Source of the DNA: Lysobacterales bacterium UBA5700
GTDB lineage: Bacteria > Pseudomonadota > Gammaproteobacteria > Xanthomonadales > Xanthomonadaceae
Length of the DNA: 24,784 nt
Direction of reading: 5' to 3'
Assembly (NCBI GenBank): GCA_002420085.1
Contig: DIHI01000105.1
Coordinates: 632 to 25,415 of the forward strand
How positions within the stretch are numbered: position 1 is the first letter of the stretch; every line of letters starts with the position of its first letter. The notes under the pieces were generated by a model. That model saw nothing but the letters and a program-made list of their open reading frames with translations, made no database searches and had not been told where the DNA came from. Made by a program: the position numbers and the translations under genes. Of the stretch, positions 1 to 8,446 are shown one piece after another.

Positions 1-92
<92 letters not shown>

Positions 93-139
93 TTATCCGT
101 AAAGAGTTGAGGAAGGTAAGTTTTCGTTATCGTTTCGGG

Positions 140-215
<76 letters not shown>

Positions 216-362
216 CCGCATTACCCGACCCGGACGACCGGGCTCCTGCCCGACCCCGTGTCGCGACAGAACCGAAGTCCCATCGCTCCCGCGCGCCGCG
301 ACCGCGTCGCGCGACCGGCGCATCCGGCACCGGGAAACCACATCGCGTCGGCAAGGGCTCAA

Positions 363-436
<74 letters not shown>

Positions 437-483
437 CCGTCACCGCCGGCTACCCGGCTCGCCGATGTCACGGCGCGGCGGGT

Positions 484-569
484 TGGTGGAGGGAGGTGGA
501 TTCGAACCACCGAAGGCGTAAGCCAGCAGATTTACAGTCTGCCCCCGTTGGCCGCTTGGGTATCCCTCC
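484..569 (-). tRNA. tRNA-Tyr (anticodon GUA)
   Basis: An 86-nt class II tRNA with a long variable arm and encoded CCA. The acceptor GGAGGGA pairs with TCCCTCC, and the anticodon arm is CAGA-CTGTAAA-TCTG with anticodon GTA. It is the first gene of the tRNA-tuf transcription unit; the promoter -10 box lies 37 nt upstream of its 5' end. Confidence 0.97.
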
Positions 570-605
570 GACGATGCCGCCGACCTTGCGCGAAATCAGC
601 CCACT

Positions 606-634
606 ATTCTCGCGGCAAGGTTTGCGCTTGTCAA
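606..634 (-). promoter_or_regulatory. Sigma-70 promoter of the tRNA-Tyr/Gly/Thr-tuf operon
   Basis: On the reverse strand there is a perfect -35 box TTGACA (629-634), a 17-nt spacer and a -10 box GAGAAT (606-611, four of six matches to TATAAT). Downstream of the -10 the sequence is fairly GC-rich, as in stringently controlled stable-RNA promoters. Its place just upstream of tRNA-Tyr and just downstream of ychF fits. The assignment is by eye and no start site is known. Confidence 0.75.
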
Positions 635-640
635 TGGGAC

Positions 641-668
641 CGTCGACAGGGGATCGTCGACAGGGGAT
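641..668. repeat. Perfect 14-bp tandem duplication upstream of the tRNA promoter
   Basis: CGTCGACAGGGGAT occurs twice in direct succession (641-654 and 655-668) without mismatch. Each copy contains the palindrome GTCGAC. It lies immediately upstream of the -35 box of the tRNA operon promoter, where UP elements or Fis sites lie in other bacteria, and ends 6 bp before the ychF stop codon. Confidence 0.9.
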
Positions 669-674
669 CACAGA

Positions 675-1766
675 TCAGACATTGAAGCGGAAGTGCAGGA
701 CATCCCCCTCGGCGACCCGATAGTCCTTGCCCTCCAGCCGCAGGCGCCCGGCTTCGCGTGCGCCAGGCTCGCCGCCGTAGCGCAGAAAGTCGTCGTAAGC
801 GATTGTTTCGGCACGAATGAAGCCCTTCTCGAAGTCGGTATGGATGACCCCGGCCGCCTGCGGGGCGGTGGCGCCGGCCCGGACCGTCCAGGCACGCACT
901 TCCTTGACTCCGGCCGTGAAGTAGGTTTGCAGGCCGAGCAGCCGGTAGGCCGCTCGGATCACCCGATCCAGCCCCGGCTCGGTCAGGCCCAGGTCACGAA
1001 GAAACTCGTCGCGGTCGGCCGGATCGAGTTGAGCCAATTCCTCCTCGATCGCGGCGCACACCGCCACCACTTCGGCCCCTTCCTCGGCCGCCCGTGTGCT
1101 GACCCGATCGAGCAGAGGGTTGTCGGAAAAGCCCTGCTCATCGACATTGGCGACGTACATGACCGGCTTGAGGGTGAGCAGGAACAGGTCGCGGATGGCG
1201 CTGCGATCGTCCTCGGACAGGCCGAGGGCACGCGCCGGCCGCCCCTGATCCAGGCCATCGCGAACCCGGCCCAGCACTTCCTTGCGGGCGATCGCGTCCT
1301 TGTCGCCAGCCTTGGCGGCCTTTTCGGCCTTGCTGTAGGCCCGCTCGACCGACTCCAGGTCGGCCAGCGCCAATTCGGTATCGATGGTCTCGATGTCGGC
1401 GATCGGATCGACCCGGCCACCGACGTGGACCACGTCGTCGTTCTCGAAGCAGCGCACGACATGGGCGATGGCATCGACCTCACGGATGTGCGCCAGGAAC
1501 TTGTTGCCCAGGCCCTCGCCCTTGGAGGCGCCAGCGACCAGCCCGGCGATATCGACGAACTCGACCGCCGTCGGAATCACCTTCTGCGGCTTGACGATCG
1601 CGGCCAGCGCGGTCAACCGCAGGTCCGGAACCGGCACCACGCCGATGTTCGGTTCGATCGTGCAGAACGGAAAGTTGGCAGCGGCGATACCGGCCTTGGT
1701 GAGGGCGTTGAACAGGGTGGACTTACCGACGTTCGGCAGTCCGACGATGCCGCATTTGATGCCCAT
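675..1766 (-). CDS. ychF: Redox-regulated ATPase YchF (Obg family)
   Basis: A 363-residue cytosolic P-loop protein of the universally conserved YchF/OLA1 family, which hydrolyses ATP rather than GTP and binds ribosomes. Visible motifs are the P-loop GLPNVGKST (9-17), a switch region [10 protein letters not shown] (31-40), DIAG (72-75) and NVDE (207-210), the non-canonical G4 motif that goes with ATP preference. The C-terminal about 85 residues form the TGS domain ending in VLHFRFNV. Cys35 matches the position reported as redox-sensitive in E. coli YchF. Length is normal for the family. It follows pth on the same strand after 59 bp, the usual order in gammaproteobacteria. The gap holds part of a heptad repeat that may act as a terminator or attenuator. 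Confidence 0.98.
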   Translation of the reverse strand: MGIKCGIVGLPNVGKSTLFNALTKAGIAAANFPFCTIEPNIGVVPVPDLRLTALAAIVKPQKVIPTAVEFVDIAGLVAGASKGEGLGNKFLAHIREVDAIAHVVRCFENDDVVHVGGRVDPIADIETIDTELALADLESVERAYSKAEKAAKAGDKDAIARKEVLGRVRDGLDQGRPARALGLSEDDRSAIRDLFLLTLKPVMYVANVDEQGFSDNPLLDRVSTRAAEEGAEVVAVCAAIEEELAQLDPADRDEFLRDLGLTEPGLDRVIRAAYRLLGLQTYFTAGVKEVRAWTVRAGATAPQAAGVIHTDFEKGFIRAETIAYDDFLRYGGEPGAREAGRLRLEGKDYRVAEGDVLHFRFNV

Positions 1767-1776
1767 GATTTAAGTC

Positions 1777-1858
1777 CGGGAGTGGGGGAGTCGAGAATGG
1801 GGAATGGAAAAACGGGGGCCAGGGGTCATCGAGTCCCGATTCCCGACTCCCGACCCCC
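1777..1858 (-). repeat. Heptad repeat with inverted G-rich/C-rich arms between pth and ychF
   Basis: On the plus strand, 1831-1858 is four successive heptads (GAGTCCC, GATTCCC, GACTCCC, GACCCCC). A G-rich partner arm with similar units runs from about 1777 to 1807, so the two arms can fold into a long imperfect hairpin. In the transcribed minus strand the block includes a CCCCCG run followed by five T (1812-1808), so it might act as a terminator or attenuator between pth and ychF. The right arm lies inside the pth reading frame. Confidence 0.7.
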
Positions 1859-2434
1859 GCCTGTGTGGAGACGCTTCATCGCTTCGTTGAAGTTGCCGGC
1901 AACGGCCAGGGGCAGTACCGCCAGGGCGGCGTCGATGGCCTGATGCATGGCGGCGGCGTCATCGCGACCGGGCCGGCCAAGCACCCAGCCGGTGACCCGA
2001 TCCCTGTGGCCGGGATGACCGATGCCGAGCCGCAGCCGGTGGAATCCGGCGTGGTCGAGATGGCGGACGATGTCGCGCAGCCCGTTCTGGCCGCCATGCC
2101 CGCCATCGAACTTGAGCCGGGCGACGCCGGGCGCGAGATCGAGATCGTCATGCACGATCAGGCATCGATCGGGCTCGATCTTCCAGTACCTGAGCGCCGC
2201 CGCGACCGATCGGCCGGAGGCATTCATGAACGTGGCCGGCTTGAGCAGACGGATCGGCAAGGCGTCGATCGACACCTTGCCGGATTCGCCGAACACCTTG
2301 CTGTCCGGCCCCAACCGCGCGCCATGCTGCTCGGCCAGGGCATCGACGAACCACCATCCGACGTTGTGCCGGGTCTCGGTGTATTCCGGGCCGGGATTGC
2401 CCAGCCCGACGATCAATTCGAGACCGGCAGACAC
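1826..2434 (-). CDS. pth: Peptidyl-tRNA hydrolase
   Basis: A 202-residue Pth enzyme, which releases peptides from prematurely dropped peptidyl-tRNA in the cytosol. The N-terminal strand LIVGLGNPG is followed by the catalytic His23 in RHNVGWW. The other active-site residues are Asn13, Asn71 (FMNASG), Asp96 (HDDLDL) and Asn117 (GGQNGL). The last ten codons are derived from four GGGNNTC-type heptads and encode a tail RESGIGTR that does not look like the family; E. coli Pth is 194 residues. It lies between rplY and ychF, which is the standard order. The rplY stop is 42 bp upstream, so co-transcription is likely. Confidence 0.97.
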   Translation of the reverse strand: MSAGLELIVGLGNPGPEYTETRHNVGWWFVDALAEQHGARLGPDSKVFGESGKVSIDALPIRLLKPATFMNASGRSVAAALRYWKIEPDRCLIVHDDLDLAPGVARLKFDGGHGGQNGLRDIVRHLDHAGFHRLRLGIGHPGHRDRVTGWVLGRPGRDDAAAMHQAIDAALAVLPLAVAGNFNEAMKRLHTGGGRESGIGTR

Positions 2435-2476
2435 GGTTGGCTACCGTTGGTGCAGAGCCAGGGCCGAAGACCCGGC

Positions 2477-3124
2477 TCAGTCCTTCGGCTTCGACTGCTT
2501 GCTGGCCGGAACCTCGGTCGGAGTCTCCCCGGCCGGCTCGGCTTCGGCACGCGCCATGCGCGCAACCACCACGGCGACATCGTGCTCCTTGCCCAGACGC
2601 AGTTCCGGAATCTCGACCCCGGCCGGCACCACCAGTTCGGACAGGTGGATGGTGTCGCCGACCTTGAGGTTGATCAGATCGACCTCGATGTACTCGGGCA
2701 GATTCCTGGGCAGGCAACTGACATGGACTTCGTTCAGTTCGTGGGTGATCACCGTGCCCGACATCTTGCCGGCCGGCGACTTGTCCTGGTTGGTGAAGTG
2801 CAGCGGCACCGCAGCGCGGATCGCTTCGTTCTCGCTGACCCGCTGGAAGTCCAGATGCATGATCTGTGCCTTGTACGGGTGGCGCTGCATGTCGCGCAGC
2901 AGAACCTGCTCGGCGACACCATCGACTTCGAGCGAGAGGATGGCGGAGTAGAACCATTCGTTCTGGCTGATGTGCCAGAGCGAATTGTGCTCGATCTGGA
3001 CATTGGCGGGATCGCGGTGCCCCCCGTAGACAACGGCAGGCACCATGCCCGTGCGACGCAGGCGGCGGCTCGCACCCTTGCCCTGATCGCTGCGCGCGGT
3101 GGCGGAAATCGTGTGTTCAGACAT
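2477..3124 (-). CDS. rplY: 50S ribosomal protein L25, long CTC form
   Basis: A 215-residue L25/CTC-type protein that binds 5S rRNA in the large subunit. The N-terminal L25 domain (about 4-95) has the typical KGASRRLRRTG and VPAVVYGG segments. The C-terminal domain (about 100-190) contains SCLPRNLPEYIEVDLINLKV, the TL5/CTC fold absent from the short 94-residue E. coli L25. An acidic/basic low-complexity tail (EPAGETPTEVPASKQSKPKD) follows. The start is set at ATG 3122-3124 because AAGGTGA (3130-3136) lies 5 nt upstream; an in-frame GTG three codons earlier would overlap this site. It follows prs and precedes pth, as is usual. Confidence 0.97.
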   Translation of the reverse strand: MSEHTISATARSDQGKGASRRLRRTGMVPAVVYGGHRDPANVQIEHNSLWHISQNEWFYSAILSLEVDGVAEQVLLRDMQRHPYKAQIMHLDFQRVSENEAIRAAVPLHFTNQDKSPAGKMSGTVITHELNEVHVSCLPRNLPEYIEVDLINLKVGDTIHLSELVVPAGVEIPELRLGKEHDVAVVVARMARAEAEPAGETPTEVPASKQSKPKD

Positions 3125-3129
3125 TGCTA

Positions 3130-3136
3130 TCACCTT
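3130..3136 (-). promoter_or_regulatory. Ribosome binding site deciding the rplY start
   Basis: AAGGTGA on the reverse strand, 5 nt before the ATG at 3124. It overlaps the alternative GTG start at 3131-3133, so it favours the ATG. Confidence 0.7.
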
Positions 3137-3187
3137 GGTTGGAATGGCCTGACGGCCGTGGCTCCCCCGCGACCAGGGGAGAAATCG

Positions 3188-3213
3188 AATCCCGATAGTC
3201 GAGATTCGGGATT
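3188..3213 (-). repeat. Intergenic inverted repeat between prs and rplY
   Basis: AATCCCGA (3188-3195) and TCGGGATT (3206-3213) form a perfect 8-bp stem with a 10-nt loop. No T-run follows on the transcribed strand, so this is more likely an mRNA-stabilising or attenuating hairpin than a strong terminator. Its arms use the same GGGATT/AATCCC words as the neighbouring heptads. Confidence 0.6.
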
Positions 3214-3244
3214 GGCGACTCGGAGGCGATCATCTGATCACGCC

Positions 3245-3279
3245 CGAACGTCCAATCCCGAACCCCCAATCCAGAACCC
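3245..3279. repeat. Five phased heptads between prs and rplY
   Basis: On the plus strand the units are CGAACGT, CCAATCC, CGAACCC, CCAATCC and AGAACCC, an alternating 14-bp pattern that ends 6 bp before the prs stop codon. The reverse strand reads as GGGTTCN/GGATTGG units. This is a second, separately degenerated copy of the repeat type seen after pth. Confidence 0.75.
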
Positions 3280-3285
3280 CCGCTC

Positions 3286-4257
3286 TCAATCCACATACAA
3301 CGAACTCACCGACTCACCGAAGGCGATCCGGCGGATGGTCTCGGCCAGCAGTTCGGCGACACTGAGCTGCCTGATCCGGGTACACGCCCTGGCTTCGTCG
3401 CTGAGCAGAATGGTGTCGGTCACCACCAGTTCGTCCAGCAGCGAATTCTCGATGTTGGCGATCGCCGGACCGGACAGCACCGGGTGGGTGCAGTAGGCCA
3501 GCACCCGCCGGGCGCCATGATCCTTGAGCGCCGCTGCGGCTGCGCAGAGGGTTCCGGCGGTATCGACGATGTCATCGACCAGCACGCAGGTCTTGCCGGC
3601 GACCTCACCGATGATGTTCATCACCGTGGCGACGTTGGCCTTCGGGCGGCGTTTGTCGATGATCGCCAGTTCGGCGTCGTCGAGCCGCTTGGCGATGGCC
3701 CGCGCTCGGACCACGCCACCGACATCCGGGCTGACCACGATCAGATTGTCGGTTCCCTGATTGCGCCAGATATCGGCCAGCAACAGCGGCGAAGCATAGA
3801 CGTTATCGACCGGGATGTCGAAGAAACCCTGGATCTGATCGGCATGCAGATCGACCGTCAGCACCCGGTCGGCATTGACCGCGCTGAACATCTTGGCCGC
3901 CACCTTGGCGGTGATCGGCACCCGTGCCGAGCGCGGCCGGCGATCCTGGCGGGCATACCCGAAATACGGAACCACGGCGGTGACGCTGGCGGCGCTGGCA
4001 CGCTTGAGCGCGTCGATCAGCACCAGCAGTTCCATGAAGTTCTCGGCGGTCGGGGCACAGGTCGGCTGGACCACGAAGGCGGCCTGGCCACGCACGTTCT
4101 CCTCGATCTCGACCTGCACCTCGCCATCGGAAAAGCGGCCGGCCAGTGCCTTGCCGAGCCGGATGCCCAACTCCCGACAGACCGCCTGGGCGAGCGGTCG
4201 ATTGGCGTTTCCGGTGAACACCAGCAGGGATTCGTTCTGGATTCGACCGCCGGTCAT
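3286..4257 (-). CDS. prs: Ribose-phosphate pyrophosphokinase
   Basis: A 323-residue cytosolic enzyme that makes PRPP from ribose 5-phosphate and ATP for nucleotide, His, Trp and NAD synthesis. The N-terminus reads [13 protein letters not shown] (11-23). Then come FSDGE (42-46), the flexible ATP-binding loop [16 protein letters not shown] (103-118), [17 protein letters not shown] (136-152) and the PRPP-binding motif [11 protein letters not shown] (226-236). Length is close to the 315 residues of E. coli, with about eight extra N-terminal residues before the conserved strand. tRNA-Gln ends 57 bp upstream on the same strand, so the two probably share a transcript. Confidence 0.98.
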   Translation of the reverse strand: MTGGRIQNESLLVFTGNANRPLAQAVCRELGIRLGKALAGRFSDGEVQVEIEENVRGQAAFVVQPTCAPTAENFMELLVLIDALKRASAASVTAVVPYFGYARQDRRPRSARVPITAKVAAKMFSAVNADRVLTVDLHADQIQGFFDIPVDNVYASPLLLADIWRNQGTDNLIVVSPDVGGVVRARAIAKRLDDAELAIIDKRRPKANVATVMNIIGEVAGKTCVLVDDIVDTAGTLCAAAAALKDHGARRVLAYCTHPVLSGPAIANIENSLLDELVVTDTILLSDEARACTRIRQLSVAELLAETIRRIAFGESVSSLYVD

Positions 4258-4314
4258 GGTTGCGATTCCGTCGAAAGGGGCAGGACGCCGCTGCGGCTCG
4301 GCGCGGGTTGCGAT

Positions 4315-4390
4315 TGGCAGGGGCGGCAGGAGTCGAACCTGCGAATGCCGGAATCAAAATCCGGTGCCTTAACCACTTGGCGACGCCCCT
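4315..4390 (-). tRNA. tRNA-Gln (anticodon UUG)
   Basis: A 76-nt cloverleaf on the reverse strand with encoded CCA and discriminator G. The anticodon arm is CCGGA-TTTTGAT-TCCGG with anticodon TTG, and the T arm GCAGG-TTCGACT-CCTGC is perfect. The first acceptor pair is A1-U72, whereas E. coli tRNA-Gln has U1-A72. It lies between lolB and prs, a position known for this tRNA in related gammaproteobacteria. Confidence 0.95.
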
Positions 4391-4578
4391 GTGTTGCGAT
4401 TGCTGTCGATCTGCCGGTTGCTCCGGGTATCGCTCGGCCGCCGATCGGCGATCTGCTGCGACCGACTGCACCGGGACGGTCCGTCACTGGACGTGTGGGT
4501 CCGGGCAGGGTCGCGTTCGCCACAGCGGCAACCGAGCAGGATGGCCGATCGGCAGCCACCAGCCAGAAACAAAGCTCG

Positions 4579-5283
4579 CTATTTTCGCCCGGCATCCGGC
4601 TCCAGGTCAATCATCGCACCGACCGAACCGGTCCGATCGTCCGGATCGCCCCGCTGCCAGCGCTCGATCAGCAGGCGCACCCGCTCCTGGCCACGATGGG
4701 CGAATACCTTGGCCGGCAAGGCCGGCTCGGGGTCACGCCACCAGTCACGATAATCGATGGTCCAGCCGGCCTGTGTCAGCAATGCCGGCAAGCCATCCGG
4801 GGCAAATTCGAGGGCCGCTGGACCGGGGCCGCGCCGACCCAGCAGCCAATGCACCAGTTGGTCGAACGGGATCGACCAGCCGGTGGCGTCGGCCAGCAGG
4901 CGCTCGGCATCCGGGCCTTCGAGATCGCCGTCGTCGAGGCCCTGCAACCGCACCCAGCCATCGCTGCGGATCAGTCGCCAACTCTGGCGCGACACCGGGG
5001 TACTGAGCACGATGACGAAATCGTCGCCACGCTGGTGCCACTCGATCCGGCCATTGCCGCCACCGGAACGGCCGGCCAGGGCGATCCGACCGGTCAGCGA
5101 CCATTCCGTCAGATCGTCGAGCCGGGCTTCGCGTTCGGACTGGGCCGCCAGTGATGCCGAATCGGCTCCGATCCGGGGCGGCCGCGAGGCACAACCGGCC
5201 ATCACCGCGACCACCAGCATCAGCACCAGCAGCCGCGCAGCGGCCGGCACTCCGATCGGACCAGCCAGCGCCAGTCCGGTCAT
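4579..5283 (-). CDS. lolB: Outer-membrane lipoprotein receptor LolB
   Basis: A 234-residue lipoprotein that accepts lipoproteins from LolA and inserts them into the outer membrane. The signal peptide has a hydrophobic stretch AARLLVLMLVVAVMAGC with lipobox MAGC, so Cys31 would be the lipidated residue; Ala at +2 is compatible with outer-membrane sorting. The body shows the LolB pattern WSLTGRIALAG...NGRIEWHQRG...LSTPVSRQSWRL, and later GWSIPFDQLVHWLLGR and WTIDYRDWW. The start is set at ATG 5281-5283, which overlaps the TGA of the upstream TPR gene by 4 nt; a longer in-frame reading upstream would lie wholly inside that gene. In many gammaproteobacteria ispE follows lolB, but here 188 bp without a gene separate it from tRNA-Gln. 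Confidence 0.95.
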   Translation of the reverse strand: MTGLALAGPIGVPAAARLLVLMLVVAVMAGCASRPPRIGADSASLAAQSEREARLDDLTEWSLTGRIALAGRSGGGNGRIEWHQRGDDFVIVLSTPVSRQSWRLIRSDGWVRLQGLDDGDLEGPDAERLLADATGWSIPFDQLVHWLLGRRGPGPAALEFAPDGLPALLTQAGWTIDYRDWWRDPEPALPAKVFAHRGQERVRLLIERWQRGDPDDRTGSVGAMIDLEPDAGRK

Positions 5284-6974
5284 GGCAGCAGGTCGGGCGC
5301 CAACCGCCGCAGCGTGCCGATCAACACGCGGTGCTCGGGATCGACCCGCAGCCCTTCGCGCCAGACCGACCGCGCTTCGTCGAGTCGTTCGCCGACCCAC
5401 AGTGCTTCGCCGAGATGGGCCGCGACTTCGGCATCGGGCAGCAACTCGAACGCTCGACGCAGATACGGCAATGCTTCCTCGACCCTGCCCTTCCGGAACA
5501 GCACCCAGCCCATGCTGTCGATCACGGCGGCATTCTCGGGCGCCATCGTCAGGGCACGCTCGATCAGTTCCATCGCCTCATCGAAGCGCTCGGTCCGGTC
5601 TGCCAGGGTGTAGCCCAGGGCATTGAGGGCATTGATATTCTCGGGATCGTCGGCGAGCATCGCACGCAGTTCCGCTTCGGCGGACGCGATATCGTCGCGC
5701 CGCTCATGGGCCAGGGCTCGGGCATAGCGCAGTTCCGGATCGGCCGGCAGCCGTTCGAGGCCACGGGTGTAGGCGTCCAGTGCGGCGTCGGGGCGCTCGG
5801 CGTCGAGCAGCAGTTCGCCCTCGAACAGGAAGGCATCGCGCAGGCTGTCGCGGTCGGTGCTCTCGGAGCCCTGGATGCCATGCAGCCGGGCCAAGCCCTC
5901 CTCCAGACGGCCGACCTCGGCCAGCACGAAGACCGAACGCAATACCGCCTGGGTCGCCCCCGGCCCGTCGGGCGGCACCTCGGCATACCAGGCCAGGGCG
6001 TCCTCTCGCTGTTCCAGCGCTTCGGCGAGTTGGCCGAGCAGCAAGCCCAGTTCGGGCGAGGGCGTCTCGGCGGCGATCGTCTTGGCCTGTCGATACAGTT
6101 CGGCCAGTGCCTGGCGGTCGCCTGCCCGATTCAGGATGCTGGCGCGGGCGGTGAGGATCGCAGCACTCTGCGGGCCGCGTGCCAGAAGCTGGTCGGCCTC
6201 GTTCGGCTGCTCCAGCGACTCCAGTTCTGCGGCGGCGGCGATCCGGATCGTTTCATCATCGCCGAGCCGTTCGACGGCGCCGCGAACCGCCGACAGCGCC
6301 GCCTCGCGATCACCCGAACGACGCAGGTGTCCGGCCTGGAGCAAGGCGATGCGCGGATCATCGGGAAACCGTTCGGTCAAGGTCGCCAGCCAGCGCTGCT
6401 CCGGCTCGGCCACACCCAGACGCTGGGCCAGGCCGCCGAACGCCAGCCAGGCCGAGGCGTCCTCCGGCAACGCCCGAGCATCGAGAATCCGGGCCAGAAC
6501 CAAGGCCGAGGCATCGGCATTGGCCGAGCCGAGCATGGCCCGCAGGGCGTGTTTCCAGCCATCCGGCGGCTGTCGGATCAAGCTCAGCAGATCGCGTTCG
6601 GCATCATCGATCCGGCTCTCGCGCAGGGCCAGACCGGCATCCAGGACCAGCACCCCGACCCGCTCGGGGGCCAGTTCCCGCCAGCGTGCCAGCGCCTCCC
6701 GAGCGAGTTCACCATCGCCGGTGGCAAAGGCGATCGATGCCGCCCGTTCGGCAAGTGCCGGATCGTCGCTGGCGCGCGCCGCATCGATGTACTTGCGTGC
6801 GGCGCGACGGCTGTCGCCCTCCTGACCCTCGAACTCGCCGACCAGCAGCGACTCCAGCGCCTGATCGGGATCCTTGCCGGCCTCCTGTTCCGATTCGGCG
6901 GCGAGCAGTCCACCGGACACCAGAACACACCCGAGAATGAGGGGCGACAGGCGGGTCCACTTGAGTCGGATCAT
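5280..6974 (-). CDS. Exported tetratricopeptide-repeat protein upstream of lolB
   Basis: A 564-residue protein with an N-terminal signal peptide (MIRLKWTRLSPLILGCVLVSG, cleavage probably near GGLLAA) and a body made almost wholly of TPR-like helical pairs. The repeats are clearest in the C-terminal third, for example ALNALGYTLADRTERFDEAM followed by SMGWVLFRKGRVEEALPYLR. TPR arrays are protein-interaction scaffolds. A protein of this kind lies between hemA and lolB in Pseudomonas (the PA4667 type), so the position supports a conserved, probably envelope-linked role with lolB, to which it is translationally coupled by an ATGA overlap. The exact function is not known to me. There is a short acidic stretch (ESEQEAGKDPD) just after the signal. 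Confidence 0.9.
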   Translation of the reverse strand: MIRLKWTRLSPLILGCVLVSGGLLAAESEQEAGKDPDQALESLLVGEFEGQEGDSRRAARKYIDAARASDDPALAERAASIAFATGDGELAREALARWRELAPERVGVLVLDAGLALRESRIDDAERDLLSLIRQPPDGWKHALRAMLGSANADASALVLARILDARALPEDASAWLAFGGLAQRLGVAEPEQRWLATLTERFPDDPRIALLQAGHLRRSGDREAALSAVRGAVERLGDDETIRIAAAAELESLEQPNEADQLLARGPQSAAILTARASILNRAGDRQALAELYRQAKTIAAETPSPELGLLLGQLAEALEQREDALAWYAEVPPDGPGATQAVLRSVFVLAEVGRLEEGLARLHGIQGSESTDRDSLRDAFLFEGELLLDAERPDAALDAYTRGLERLPADPELRYARALAHERRDDIASAEAELRAMLADDPENINALNALGYTLADRTERFDEAMELIERALTMAPENAAVIDSMGWVLFRKGRVEEALPYLRRAFELLPDAEVAAHLGEALWVGERLDEARSVWREGLRVDPEHRVLIGTLRRLAPDLLP

Positions 6975-7048
6975 GTTGGCGATGTCCTGGCAGCGATAAA
7001 GTGTCGCAGCGATGAGGCGGCGATCGGAGGAATTCGGAATCGAAGCGC

Positions 7049-7054
7049 TACACT
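7049..7054 (+). promoter_or_regulatory. Possible -10 box for hemA
   Basis: TACACT in the divergent gap between the TPR gene and hemA matches TATAAT at four of six positions. I see no convincing -35 box at 16-18 bp, so this is only a weak candidate. Confidence 0.25.
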
Positions 7055-7165
7055 AGCCAGGGACGCGGGCTCACCGGTCCGCAGGCCAGCCGGCTTCCGC
7101 GCGACCGTTCAAGCTTAACGCAGGTCCAGCCGATGAGCTTCCAAACGCCGACTCCGCATTCAGCC

Positions 7166-8446
7166 ATGACATTGCTTGCCCTCGGCCTGAACCACCAGAC
7201 CGCACCGGTGTCGTTGCGCGAGCAGGTGGCGTTCTCCGAAGCGGCGCTGCCGGCAGCGCTGGCGTCCTTGCGCGCGCTCGACGGGGTCGCCGAGGCGGTT
7301 CTGGTTTCGACCTGCAATCGGACCGAGCTCTACGCCCGGACCACCCCGGAGGCGCGATCGAACGTGGCCGACTGGCTGGCGGGCCAGCATCAGATCGAAC
7401 GCGACTGGCTGGAATCCTATCTCTACCGCCACGCCGACGCCGCCGCCGCACGGCACCTGTACCGGGTCGCCACTGGGCTCGATTCACTGGTCCTGGGCGA
7501 GCCGCAGATCCTGGGCCAGGTCAAGACGGCCTGGCACATCGCCCGTGATGCCGGAACGGTCGGCAGTGCCCTCGACCGCCTGTTCCAGTCCTGCTTCGCC
7601 ACCGCCAAACGGGTCCGGACCGAAACCCGGATCGGTCGCCATCCGGTGTCAGTGGCGTTTGCCGCCGTCAAGCTGGCCCAGCAGGTGTTCGCCGATCTCG
7701 ACCGCGCCACCGTGCTGCTGATCGGTGCCGGCGACACCATCGAACTGGCCCTGCGTCACCTGGTCGATGCCCGCGCCCGCCGACTGCTGGTCGCCAATCG
7801 CACCCTCGAACACGCCCAGGATCTGGCCAGCCGTTGCGGTGGCTACGCCCTGCCCCTGTCCGAACTCGGACGCCACCTCGCCGAGGCCGACATCGTGATC
7901 TCGGCAACCGCCAGCCGCGATCCGATCCTGGATCGCACGGCCGTCGATGCCGCCCTCCGCCAGCGCCGTCGCCGGCCGATGTTCCTGCTCGACCTCGCAG
8001 TCCCGCGCGATATCGCCCCGGATGTCGCCCGTCTCGACGATGTCTATCTGTACACCGTCGATGACCTCGAACAGGTCATCGAAGACAACCGGCGTTCTCG
8101 ACGGGAGGCCGCCGAGCAGGCCGAGGCGATCATCGAACTCCAGGTCGAGCACTTCATGGCCTGGTGGCGCGGCACCCAGAATCAGGACGCCCTCAAACGC
8201 CTGCGCGCCGATGCCGAACGTCTGCGCGAGCAGAGCCTGATCCAGGCACGCCAGCAACTGGCCGCCGGTCGGTCGCCCGAAGAGGTGCTCGAACGGCTCG
8301 CCAATACCCTCACCAACCGCCTGCTGCACCGCCCCAGCGCGGCACTTCGCGATGCCGCCCAGCGCGGTGATGTCGAACTGCTGCGCGCCGGCGAACGGCT
8401 GTTCGATCCTGGCAACGGCAACGAAGCCGGAAGCGAGTCGGCATGA
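7166..8446 (+). CDS. hemA: Glutamyl-tRNA reductase
   Basis: A 426-residue enzyme that reduces Glu-tRNA(Glu) with NADPH to glutamate-1-semialdehyde, the first step of C5 tetrapyrrole (haem) synthesis. The N-terminus is [27 protein letters not shown] carries the catalytic cysteine. The central part has [17 protein letters not shown], and [17 protein letters not shown] is the NADPH-binding fold. A long helical dimerisation domain follows. The start is set at ATG 7166 because this places the catalytic cysteine at residue 50, as in E. coli GluTR; an in-frame ATG at 7133 would add 11 unrelated residues. The stop overlaps the prfA start by 4 nt (ATGA), the usual hemA-prfA coupling. Confidence 0.97.
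   Translation: MTLLALGLNHQTAPVSLREQVAFSEAALPAALASLRALDGVAEAVLVSTCNRTELYARTTPEARSNVADWLAGQHQIERDWLESYLYRHADAAAARHLYRVATGLDSLVLGEPQILGQVKTAWHIARDAGTVGSALDRLFQSCFATAKRVRTETRIGRHPVSVAFAAVKLAQQVFADLDRATVLLIGAGDTIELALRHLVDARARRLLVANRTLEHAQDLASRCGGYALPLSELGRHLAEADIVISATASRDPILDRTAVDAALRQRRRRPMFLLDLAVPRDIAPDVARLDDVYLYTVDDLEQVIEDNRRSRREAAEQAEAIIELQVEHFMAWWRGTQNQDALKRLRADAERLREQSLIQARQQLAAGRSPEEVLERLANTLTNRLLHRPSAALRDAAQRGDVELLRAGERLFDPGNGNEAGSESA

Noticed and set aside
693..1943. Plus-strand frame of 416 codons opposite ychF
   Set aside because: It is the antisense of a well-supported gene in GC-rich DNA, with no family features.
3803..4471. A 222-codon open frame on the minus strand across tRNA-Gln and the start of prs
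   Set aside because: It reads through the tRNA and out of frame through prs; the translated tRNA part gives the well-known false peptide [17 protein letters not shown].
7133..7165. An earlier ATG for hemA
   Set aside because: The 11 extra residues are not part of the family. Starting at 7166 puts the catalytic Cys at residue 50, as in E. coli.
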